64,000 bases of DNA from Pardosa pseudoannulata (taxonomy: Eukaryota; Arthropoda; Arachnida; Araneae; Lycosidae), in NCBI GenBank assembly GCA_032207245.1, contig CM063501.1, forward strand, positions 84,190,865-84,254,864, read 5' to 3'. Below the pieces are notes generated by a model. The model saw only the letters and a list, made by a program, of their open reading frames with translations. It had not been told where the DNA came from and ran no database searches. The translations under genes were made by a program, and so were the position numbers. Every line of letters starts with the position of its first letter. The stretch's first letter is position 1. Of the stretch, positions 21,879-33,182 are shown one piece after another.

Positions 21879-22327
21879 GGAACAGATGCATTATAGATGC
21901 AGGGCCCGTCTGCCATGTTTTTTTGGCGACCAATAGAAAAACGCGTGTTTGAAAAATCGCCAAGTAAAAAAAACATGGCGGCGGTACGCGTTTTTCACAA
22001 TTTATAGCATTATTAAAATAAAATTAGCATAATAATTAACATTTTTAAAGCTGTTTAAGAACTAAATAACAGATTAGTAATATTTATGGTATATATCAAC
22101 ATAGCATAAACACAATATATGTCATTTAATAATATATATCATAATAAGCACTAATATTATAAAAAACATCTAACATGTGAGGGGGTTCCCCTTGAATCCC
22201 CCCTTGTAATAAATGAAATGCAAAATAAATTTAATAACAGACACACCAACCTACTTATCGCCCCATAAAACCGCCAAAAAATCGCCAAGTTTGGCGAAAA
22301 ATAAAGCTTTTATAATGCATCTGTACC
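21879..22327. mobile_element. MITE with perfect 8-bp target duplication
   Basis: A 449-bp element flanked by GACTTGAT at 21871-21878 and 22328-22335. The ends are GGAACAGATGCATTATA and, inverted, GGTACAGATGCATTATA, a 17-bp inverted repeat with one mismatch. An internal inverted repeat joins CCATGTTTTTTTGGCGA to TCGCCAAG..AACATGG. Eight-base duplications occur in hAT, P and Merlin-like superfamilies; the ends do not settle which. Non-coding. Confidence 0.75.
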
Positions 22328-23246
22328 GACTTGATTATAAACTTTTTAAGATTTCTCTTTTTTCTTACTGAATTATAAGCTTACTGAATTGTAATTTCCC
22401 TATTCACCGTTTAACTACGCTCGTTTATTTATTAGTCTAATCATGTTTATGTAGAAACTAGTTTAGAGATTATGCATTATCCTTTAATCTTTGGTTTGTA
22501 TTATGTTATTCCTCTCGTCACAATGAGTAGTTGGTGATGTAATCAGTGAAATCCTATTATGTCCTTTAGTGAGATCATTATTAGGAAACTCAGATAAGTA
22601 CTTGAATAAACATGCTTATAAACTATTCATAGCTAAGCTGTTCTTAACATATATGTATATGTATTGTGATTACACATATCTATGTGTGTGTGTGTGTGTG
22701 TGTGTAATATATCAAAAATTATTTTTTCTAAAGTTCTTGGATATTCTCCCCACACATGTTCTAGTTTTCTTATTCTTAACTTTCCCATGCACCCAAAATA
22801 AATCGAGGATAAGTATCATTAAGTTTGGAATTCATTCCGTAATTTTTAATACTAAAATACATTAAATTTTTAATACGCACTTTAATACAAAAATATTACT
22901 ATTCAGTAAAATTACTGTGATTCACACCGAGGAGTTTTTTAATTTGTTATATTGTACACACTAGAAATGATAAAACCATATGTTATATTGTCTTCTCTTA
23001 TTTCCATTTTCTTTAAGTTTTCAATTTACACGTACTGATTTTGTACAGTCTCAATTGAAAATTAAAGATGGATTAACACCAGTTAATGTCCTGGGTTCAG
23101 AAAAAATACCAGATCTTAAAAAAGAAAGAGGTATTAAGGAAATAAATGTATATATTGACCAAATTTTAAATAAAGCTTTCTTAAATTATTTTTATTTTAT
23201 TCCAACGAAACTAATGTATAAATGAATAGAATTTCACATGAAATAG

Positions 23247-23248
<2 letters not shown>
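22328..23248. other. intergenic with a possible small exon
   Basis: Mostly featureless. A plus-strand frame at about 23050-23200 follows TTTTGTACAG and reads SQLKIKDGLTPVNVLGSEKI; GAGGTATT near 23130 could be a donor. Evidence is too thin to call a gene. Confidence 0.25.
22682..22705. repeat. (TG)n microsatellite
   Basis: About 12 TG units. Confidence 0.9.

Positions 23249-23306
<58 letters not shown>
23249..23306. repeat. (AT)n microsatellite
   Basis: About 29 AT units. Confidence 0.95.
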
Positions 23307-23308
<2 letters not shown>

Positions 23309-23835
23309 CTTTTAGTGTTGCATTATCAATTATACTCAGAAATTCTTTTTAAGTAAATCGCTCTGTCTGTATAAAATAATTATGTAATTTCAACTTTCCT
23401 CTGACACTGAATTTCTGTGGTGACATTTTACTTTTTTCTTACAAGAAAATAAGCATATCTAAGAACCTTTATCCAATCATAGTATTTGGGCTTCTTGTTG
23501 TTTATGAAAATAGTATTTTCTAGTACTAATAGTAGACTAGGACTATCCCAATAGTCCTACCAGTATGCTTTGTATTAAATATACTATTTGGTTATACTGT
23601 TGATTAAAATTTCGTACACAGTTATAAGTGCATTAAAAAAATGTTTAAAATGCGTGTTGTGGGGTCCTCCAAAAGCTCCAGTTTAATCCGCTAATACTAT
23701 AACCATTTTAAGGGAATACAGTACCTTTCAATCTTAAAAGTCTTTATAGCCAGTTTTTAATGTAATATAAAAATTTCTTCTTGATTAAATTAATTTCTAG
23801 GTCATAAAGTTCTTGCTTTATAAAGTTTATCCGTA
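23307..23835. other. intergenic, nothing recognised
   Basis: AT-rich sequence between the (AT)n tract and the inverted MITE copy. No gene or repeat ends seen. Confidence 0.4.
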
Positions 23836-24001
23836 TTATAAAGTGATTTCATGCAACATCACAAAATATTTTAATGCCCTTCCCATTCGTTTTCACGTGT
23901 ACAACGATCAATAGGTATCCAATATGTTGCCCTTCCGTTTGAAACAGAAGCCAAAATCGTCATGAGTTGAGATGCGTCCTGCTGCGTAAAATTCCTCTAT
24001 T
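23836..24001 (-). mobile_element. short MITE, copy 2
   Basis: Inverted copy of 17651-17816. The minus strand reads GCAGCAGGACGCATCTCAAC, GTTTCAAACGGAAGGG and GAATGGGAAGGGCATTA. The ends are inverted similar: TTATAAAGTGATTTCATGCA against TAATAGAGGAATTTTACGCA. Confidence 0.6.
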
Positions 24002-24868
24002 AGGAGATCTGTATTATTAGGAGTTCACAATCTCAAGTAATCAAGTCGATTTTTAAAAGATAAATGGAGTCTTAAAGTGAAACTGTATTAATTCCTAGAA
24101 ATTTGAATTAATTTTAGAAAATGCTTAATAGCTAAGCTATTTTCTAACATATGTGCATATACGTATTAATACAAAATTTTATTTTCTTAAACCCGACAAA
24201 CAATTTTATTTTGTAAAAGGAAAAATGGACTTGATTTATTATGGTTGTGAAGTAAAAAAAATACTCTTTTAAAGAAACATAAAATATATAATCCAAGTGA
24301 AAAAAAAAAGTAAAAATTCAAAAGCAAAGTAACTTAAAAAATATTTTTAAATTAGAAACTAATTTTTATTTAAAGAGAAGTTAATGATCTTTATTATTCT
24401 GTGAACCTCAATTATAATAGTACTAGCAATATGTTTGCATGATAAAGGCTAATACTTTTTAACTTTCAATTTATTAACAGTTTTTAGTTTTTTAATTTTA
24501 AAATGTCGGTTCCATTTAAATATTTTCTGGTTTATAGAATAAAACAGATACTCTACTTCAATTTGATATAAAAATTTAGTTTCTAATATACACATTTCAA
24601 AAGTTATCTTGCTAAGGCAATTTCATTTTTTTTTTCATTTGGTGTATATTTTTAATATTATTTTATTTAAAAAATATAGTAAAATTAGAAAAAAATATTA
24701 TACTTTTTTTTAAAGCTTAAGCGTTATTAAACTACATGTGAAAATTTGTTCTAAAACAAGAACTTATTTTTATTTTGTGATGAATTGAAAAAAAAAAAAG
24801 GTTGTTTTAATGAAGATTTTAAGTTCCGAAAGGGTTATGTCCTCTTAAAGTATTGAACTAATGTCAAA
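24002..24868. other. intergenic, nothing recognised
   Basis: Very AT-rich sequence with homopolymer A and T runs. Confidence 0.4.
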
Positions 24869-25491
24869 ATAAATGAATATTGTAATAATGAATAATGCAA
24901 AACGAATAATGTATATGAATAATGCAAAATGGATAATGTAAATGAATAATGGAAAAGGAATAATGTAAATGAATAATATAAATGAACAATGTAAAAGGAA
25001 TAACGTAAGTGAATAATGCAAAATGAATAATGCAAAACGAATAATATAAATGATTAATGCAAAATGAATAATGCAAAATGAATAATGCAAAACGAGTAAT
25101 GTAAATGAATAATGCAAAATGAATAATGCAAAACGAATAATGTAAACGAATAATGCAAAATGTATGATGCAAAATGAATAATGCAAAAACGAATAATGTA
25201 AATGAATAATGCAAAATGAATAATGTAAATGAATAATGCAAAATGAATAATGTTAAGGAATAATGCAAAATGAATAATGTAAAGGAATATGGCACAATGA
25301 ATAATGTAAATGAATAATGCAAAATGAATAATGTAAATGAAAACTGTAAATGAACAATGCAAAATGAATAACGTAAATGAATATTGCAAAATGAATAATG
25401 CGAAATGAATAATGCAAAACGAATAATGTAAATGAATAATGTAAACGAATGCAAAATGAATAATGCAATATGAATAATGTATATGAATAAT
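24869..25491. repeat. minisatellite, 13-14-bp unit
   Basis: About 45 units alternating between TGAATAATGCAAAA and CGAATAATGTAAA-like forms. The minus strand stays open for up to 255 codons (Phe/Ile/His/Ser/Tyr-rich) because the unit lacks stops on that strand. This is a repeat artefact and no gene is supported. Confidence 0.9.
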
Positions 25492-28400
25492 AATAAAAAA
25501 AAAGAAATGAAAAAGTAACGACGTATTGACGTTTGTGATTGTGTATGTGAAGTGAGTGCAGAAGAAATGAGAGCAAACACCAATCTTGATATAGATAACT
25601 TTATTAAGGTATTGCACAAATTGTGCGATCCTCTTTGGTTTTATTATTTGTATTGTACATCTCACACTTTTGTCCGCGGCATCACGTTCAGTCCAAGCTC
25701 TTTTGGTGGGAGATTCTGGAATGCTAGTCGTGAAGGCCACCTTCATATCATGGGATAAGGGGTTTAGATGGGGGGTGGTCCTCTCCAACTGCGCTGCCGA
25801 AGTCTTAGAAACGTTGCGCAAATATGCATATACGGTGAACGAGAATCACGTTTAGTGGAAATCGGAAGCCACGAAAGCAGCAATGGACGTATGAAGGTGA
25901 TTCCCCCCCTTGTGCACTTTGGAATTATGGTTTAGTTTGTCCTGGAAACATGATTCTGATAGATAGGCCGAATTGCTATTTTTCATTTTTTGAAAGATTT
26001 ACACCTTTTAGCACGATTCATTTTTCGTTTATTGCATTTTATCTTTCTTTCCCAGTTCTTTAACTTTCATTATTTCACATATTTATCTGCTTTTTGAAAA
26101 GCTTTCTGTTTTTTTTTTGGCTGTTATTTAATTGAGACTAAACAAAAATGATCTATTGTCCCAATTGAGAGGAAGTTTCAGCGCTTTAAAGATTTTCCCC
26201 CCCATTCTTTTGATATTATTTGAAAATTTTAACAGCACACACTTGTCTTTATTAGTAGTTTATTTGTATTGTTTATATTTAAAAACAGTATTCATAAATT
26301 CTCATATACCATCTTTTTAAATACTTCCTTTACATTTTATTTATTCAAATTATTATAAAGTGTTTTTTATTTGCTTTAATTGTTGATTTTACTTACTGGA
26401 TTTGAATAATTCCCTCAGTTTTTGCATTTATTTAAATAATAATCAGACATATCATATTATTCTGCAGCTCTTTTTTCTATTATAAACTGAAAACATTTCT
26501 TATGGAAAGAATATGAGCTTTCAACATATAATAAATATGAAATTTGTTTTTATTATCTCTTAATTGCATTCTTTCTGTGTTATTCGGGTGCTAAAAGTTA
26601 TTTTCTTTTATTTCTTTATTCTTACTCATTTGTTTTTTATGCCTGTTTAAATATATTTAGATTAATTTTTCAAAGTCATCTACACACCGTTAGCCAAAAA
26701 TAATAAAATTAAAAGGATAAACAATGGAGCTAGATATATTGTTTTAGCTTCGCTTTAAAAGTTATTTAGTCTGAATCATTAGATTTTTAAGATGCAGAAG
26801 TTTCTGACACTATCTATTTTAAAAACTCCAGTTAAATATTATTAATATAGATTTTGTAATAATTATTTTTTTTCTATTTATAGCTTAAAAATTTTAACTT
26901 TTCACAGATAGGATTTTAAGTAGCCAGTTCTAAAGAGTTTTACAGTTGAATTTCACTTCTATCCACCAAATAATTAAAAAATTCTTGATTAATACGATTT
27001 GTTACTTTAACCATTTTGGCTTTTCCAGTGATTGATATGTGATCAAGCAGTGAAAGAAGTTTGGAAAAGGTTAGAATTAGTTTGAAACATAATTCAGGGC
27101 TGTAGACAGAGGAAGGGGAGTGAGACTCGATTGGTTCAATCACCCCTCCCCCTTCCCCGAAATTTTCGAGTTTACTGCATTTAACCTTAAACACTAAAGG
27201 AAAAGCATATTTTCAAATATGATTTTTTTGTCACATAGTTAATAAAATTTAATTTTAAAAACAAAAATTACATTTTTAAAAATTTCTATTTATGTTTCTA
27301 ATTTGAATATCCTTTCTTCAAATTGTTTTATACATTTACTGACACATATTCCACAACATTGTCATTTGACTTTTAGATATATATGATAATATAAAAATTT
27401 TATTATATTTAAATTATATTTTTATTAAACTATGTATAATATTTTAATGTATTATTAATATTAAACGTTATTATTAAAGTTATATAATTTTAAACTAAAT
27501 TTTATGCATGTTTAATTAAAAATAGTAACAAATATGTAATTGACCCAGTCCAGTTTGGGCCGCCATCTCCGAAACTAAATCCTTGCAAGGACCTTGATAG
27601 AGTTGAAAACCTTAGATTATAAAAAAATATATTTTAAAATATTTAGGTTTCGTAATATGTAAGTCAGATATACTAAGTTAAAATGAGTTAAATATGGAGG
27701 ATTTGGAAATGGTAAAGATAAAAAGGTAACATTTTTTTAAAACCACTACTGGTTATTTCTCTATTAAGTTTAACATAGTGTATTTTTTACTATGGTATTA
27801 TAATTATATTCCTCATTTTTTAAATTATAATTTAAAGTGCTCTATTTTTCAAACTCACGTCTTTTTAAATTTTGAATTTTTTTTTAAATTTTTAAAATTT
27901 CTCTCTCTTTTGGAACGTTTATAGCGTAGTCTTATTTTAAATATTTTTCGCTTTACTTATAAGACGATTTGAGTAATGAATTTATAATTATATTAGCTAG
28001 TCTCTTATTTAATCACACTTACACATATTATACCTTTAAAATTTATTTTTATTTAAAAAACGTAAAGTTTTTCTAAAAATATTTTAAACCGTTAACATAA
28101 AACTGTATAGTCTTGGCCGGACCAGAAAATTAATAAATAAATAAATATAAATAAATCTAATAGATGATTAGTTTTATGTATATGGGTGGGCATTGCTTAT
28201 TTACAACTTAATTACAGCAATTCTGCTCAGTTTTGAATCTGTAATTAACAACAAATTTAACGCTCTAACAGCAATATATTGTGAGCGTATTTTCTTCGAT
28301 AAATAATTACTCGGTTTTAAATTTAATTTAAATTAGCAAAAAGTGGGATTTAATACTGCTTACTTAATTCGATATTCAGTTAATCACCTTTATTTTATTT

Positions 28401-30516
28401 TCACATTTTACGATGTATGAGCTATTAATTGGCCACAAATTGCCACCTTATTACTGTTTTTGAGTATTCATTTTTTGTAACGCACGTTTCTAGGCATTGC
28501 AGGACAGCTGAAGTCACCCCCACCTTTTATAATGTACTTGATGTCCATGGGACATCACTGTTCCACATAAACTTGAAAGTTTGTCCACCTTTCTGAAGGC
28601 CACAGTAAATGTAACGTTTCATGCCGCAGCGTCCCTTCTCGTTTTCCTCTCTATGTAGACTGTAATATTCTAGTTATTTACAAAGGCCTTATATAAGTAG
28701 CGTATTGTATAGAGTGTTTCTCTAGAGTACAGTAAATTTGAAAAAAAAAAAAAAAGAAAGAACTTATGCTAGGGCTGTCCAGGGTGTAGCACATCCCTGC
28801 TTTATTGCCCGTTTTCTCACTTTTACTGTTTGACTACGAAGCAGTACAGCGAAGTGGTTATATGTGTTGCCACCTCCTAACTCAAAATGTCATCTTTCTG
28901 ACACATTATGGCACCGTTTTAAGGCATTTAGCTTACCGCGTCAGGGAGTGTGTGAGCGTTAAAGTTCATATGATAAATTTCTTAAAATTGTGATGTTTGT
29001 ATTAGAAAATTTACTTTTGTAATACAATTCACTAAAGTTTAATATTATATTTAATTCCTAATATATATCTTATATTACTAGAAAATGTCTCTGAGCAAAA
29101 CAAGGTTCCTTAAATTTGCGTCTGTTTAGTTATCAGTCTATACATGTTGTTAGACAGGTTTGATTTAAAAAGAAACTTCCTGAAAGATTTAGTTACCATA
29201 ATAAAAACAAGCTCTGAGCTCAAAATAGGTCAGCACAACATTATGAAGACTGCGATGTATAAACACAACTAAGAAAAATAAATTTGGGGTATTTGATGTT
29301 CTTTAAAAAAGGAGGGAGACGAAAATTTTAAATAATAAAAACTAATTGAAATACTAATTAAAATCATATATATTTATTTATTTGAGCTATTGCTTACTAT
29401 AATGGACAGTACTGTTAATAAATTTTGCCAGTCTGTGCTATTTAGGCGCAATGAATGAATATATTTGCCAGAAAGATTATTTATTCTGTGTATTAGCTAT
29501 ACGTAAATCCTTACAAAATAAGAAAACCTCATTTTCTAGAGCAAACATAAATAAAGACCACTATTTAGTAGTAACATTATTAATTACTGGGAAATAGGTA
29601 ACATTTTGCTGAATTAATTGTGTTTAACCTTAATGAATCATCTAATTAATTGAAGTAGTTACTTGTGATGTTTTGTGCAACTATAATAAAATTAGAAACG
29701 TTTTAGCAATTTTCTCATTCTTTTGAAAAATATGTAAGTTTTGTTACATTATGATGTGAAAAAGATTTTTTATTTTATGTGTACTAATTACTGCAACTAA
29801 AGATGTAATTATTATTAGGATATTTCGTCAGTTATAAGCAATTTTTTATGAATACATAAAAAATACCGTTTATTTTTTTTAATACCGAGTATTATTTTTT
29901 AAATCTAATTGCAACGAAACTAGTAATTTTATTAGCGTTAATTTAAGAGATATCTATTCAAGTCAAGCTAATTATCTTTTTTTATAGAAGCACCTTTTAG
30001 AGGATTATTTTTGTTCGTTTTATCTGATAAATATGGAGAATATTTTTTTTAGTAAAGAATATAAAAGTAATTTATACTTTTCTTATAATTCCGTATTTGG
30101 AGCACTGACACTATAGTATCTTTGTCAATATACTCGTACAGATGAATAGATAACACTCTATGCTTATGATTCTATTTTAGATATAATCATATCACTTTTA
30201 AGTACTGTAATGTAAATCCGTACATAATAATAGTATATGCAGAATAAAAGACAAAATTAGACTTTCAGTAACTTTTTGTCTAATTAAATGGAACCTAAAG
30301 GATTTTTTAAAATCTTACTAAGGCAGAGAAATGATAATTAATCTACAATTTTATGTACAAATTCTTTACAGATTTTACTTAGTAATTTAATGTATGTACT
30401 AAATGAATGATTTTAAGTTTCTAAAGAATTTTATAATTACTATGTAACATAACTGACAATTTTGTCTTAGTAAATCATCTCTCGACAAATCCAATTTGTA
30501 AATTTTTAATTTAGAG
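25492..30516. other. intergenic, nothing firmly recognised
   Basis: Five kilobases of mostly AT-rich DNA. A moderate-GC patch at 25550-25910 may be an unidentified repeat. A segment at 28490-28755 ends in a run of 15 A, so it could be a retroposed insert, but its head is not recognisable. No exon or transposase motif was found. Confidence 0.35.
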
Positions 30517-31131
30517 CAGTGGTTTTCAAACTTTTAGTATTAATGACATCCTGTCACTTTTCACAGAAGAATATGTAAGTCAGATAATAGTAGTTGCATT
30601 AAATATGGGCTGTTAGTTGTAATGAAAATATTAATTATGTCTTACAACTGAATTTAAAATTTACATAATGCAATTTTATTTAATTAAGTAATACCGTAAG
30701 TAGTGCTATACATGTCACCAACTGTTACATGGTTGCGTGTAGTGGATGGAATGTTCTAGCATTTGTTTTTAAAATTGGAATTGAAATCTTAACTTTATTG
30801 ACGTTATCCACAACCATATATCGTGTTATGCACTCAGCGTATCACAGTATTTTTTTCTTGCTGCCACACTCGTGGAAAACAATTTTTCACAGAAGTTGTT
30901 CTCAATGGTAAGCGTACTGGTAAATACTGTACTAGTAATTTCTGTTATCAACGCAACCATGAACAGAATGTTATAGTACAGCCAATACAAAACATTTCAT
31001 AATGGTCTAGATAGTTACATGTAGTTTATAGGTTCAAATATATAACTGCAACATAAGCTGTACTTTTCTTTTTATTTTTCAACCACTCGCGTTACTCCAG
31101 GTGTCCGCAGAACTCAGTTTGAAGACCACTG
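30517..31131. mobile_element. hAT-like non-autonomous element
   Basis: The left end CAGTGGTTTTCAAACTTTTA and the inverted right end CAGTGGTCTTCAAACTGAGT match the hAT terminal consensus (CAGNGGTTCTCAAACT). The right subterminal part has GTGTCCGCAGAACTCAGTTT. Length is 615 bp. The flanking octamers ATTTAGAG and CTAAAGAG agree at five of eight positions (one base is skipped at the right border), a decayed duplication. No transposase frame is seen. Confidence 0.7.
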
Positions 31132-33140
31132 ACTAAAGAGTAATGATTTGTTGTACATATAATCATCAAAGTATGACTGAAATTATTACATAATTACTTT
31201 TTTTTATAAAATCAACCTTTAAAATATTTTTGTTAATTTTTAAGGGCTTCCCATGTCTTAATTTTTCATAGATTTCGGCAAAACGAGTACCAAGCACTCT
31301 TAATATACATGAAAATAAAATCTGTGAACTTAAGCTTCAGCTTTTAGTAAATTAAAACTTAGTTTATATTTAGAAAGTTCGAATTTTTCATGACGATTCA
31401 ACTTATAGACAAATCCTTTCCAATAAAATAACTCTTTAACCAATCAACAAAATAACCCTAGATTTGGGCTAAATATGTTTTTGATTAATTTTAAGGCAAT
31501 ATTAGAAGAAGAAACTAAAAATTAAAATTCAAGAAAGAGTTTAAGAGTTAAAAAATACTTTTTAAAAAATAAAAAATAAATAATTATTTAACCTTTAATG
31601 GGATTAATTTATGCTTCTTTTCATGTGTGTACAAAGCTTCATGGTATTACTAAGTTAATAATTTGGAAAAACACTTTGTAACTTTTAGCATCTTCTTAAG
31701 GGACTTCAAAAATTTTCTACAACATGATTGTTTTTTCAAAAATCCGTAGTATATTTAAAGCTTATATGCATTTACAAATATTTTTACAACTTATATACTT
31801 ATTAAATGCAATTGATAGTTTTCGTCAATTTCTAAAAGATATATTTTAAATCTCACAAATTGAATTTTATCCCAAGAATATCATATAACCAAAGTTTTTA
31901 TCTTAAAATGCTGAATGTGTAAACTTATATTGTTAAAGATTTGGAAACCTTCAAGAGAAACCTTTGTTTAATATCTAAATAAAATTATTAAATTTTTAAC
32001 AAAAATATTTTGATACATAACTTTAATTTAACTTAACTTATATTTAAAATTCCTTAGAGTACTATAGTTTATTAGAGTTTACCTTAAAGTTAGAGTTTAT
32101 TGGTGTTATTTTTATTTGAAATTAGACATAGGTGTATTTTGATAAACCAAAATATTTTCCTTCAATTCAATTTTACCTTCAAATGAATGTAATTATTTTA
32201 ACTTTAAGGTATTTACTCAGTAAACAAGGAAACTTAAAAAAAATATTTATATTCATCATTTTATGGAGAGATTTTCTTTTCGAGGATAAACATTATTTTA
32301 ATGAAATTGTTTGTTTCATAGAGCTTAAAAATAACTTACTTTTTATAAAAGGAAAAGAAAAAAACTTTTATGTTATCATGTCATTTGGTTTTACTATTCC
32401 TTTAATCATCTATATTTCTATAATCGAATTATTTACGCAGTTCTAGTCAAAGTTTTATGATATTTTTTTGCCAAATTAGTTAATATGCACTAAAAAGAGA
32501 AATTGCATCAGATCGGGCTATCTTACAACTACATAGTGAGATTAATGAATAACGTAATCTAATTTACATGATTAATGGTTAAGACATTGTGTCGTCATGG
32601 GTAGTATTTCAAGGGTAATTTATCACGTTCCTTGTACAGTCAGTTGGAACAGTATTTCACAATTCAAACACAAAAAGTTAGGAATCAATTTAGATTGAGA
32701 GCAAAACTTTTTTTTTCCTTCAGCAACTATTTTCATTGTATTTAACGTTGAGAAAAATAAATTGGAACTAGATATTTACTTTGTAGCCTTTTATTTAGAA
32801 TATATTAATTTAGAAATTTATAGGTTATAATCATACCATTACGAACATTATATTAATAAATGCCGAAATTAAATGAATTATGCTTGTATTTAAGACATTT
32901 GAATTTATGATATTTACCATAAAGTTCTTTAATTAAAAAAAATTCCTAACTATATCCCTAAATGTGTATTTAGGTTTATTATCCAGCATTTTGTATTAAA
33001 TTTAAAATGATAATCTAAAATTATGACTTAAATCTGTTTTCATTGCTTTTATTCAAAAGGTTCAATAAAATTTCTAATTAAAGTTTTAGGGAGAAAAATT
33101 TCAAATTATTACAAATAAAAAGTTTGTGTTCTTTATAAAA

Positions 33141-33142
<2 letters not shown>
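31132..33142. other. intergenic, nothing recognised
   Basis: Very AT-rich. A 104-codon frame at 32132-32446 is Phe/Ile/Lys-rich without domain signs. Confidence 0.4.

Positions 33143-33178
<36 letters not shown>
33143..33178. repeat. (AT)n microsatellite
   Basis: About 18 AT units. Confidence 0.9.

Positions 33179-33182
<4 letters not shown>

Noticed and set aside
24869..25491. A repetitive 250-residue protein or a CRISPR-like array
   Set aside because: The whole segment is a 13-14-bp minisatellite with no unique spacers and a drifting frame.
28840..28900. A Leu/Ser-type tRNA-derived SINE head (AGCGAAGTGGTTA)
   Set aside because: No B box at the expected distance and no second copy in the window.
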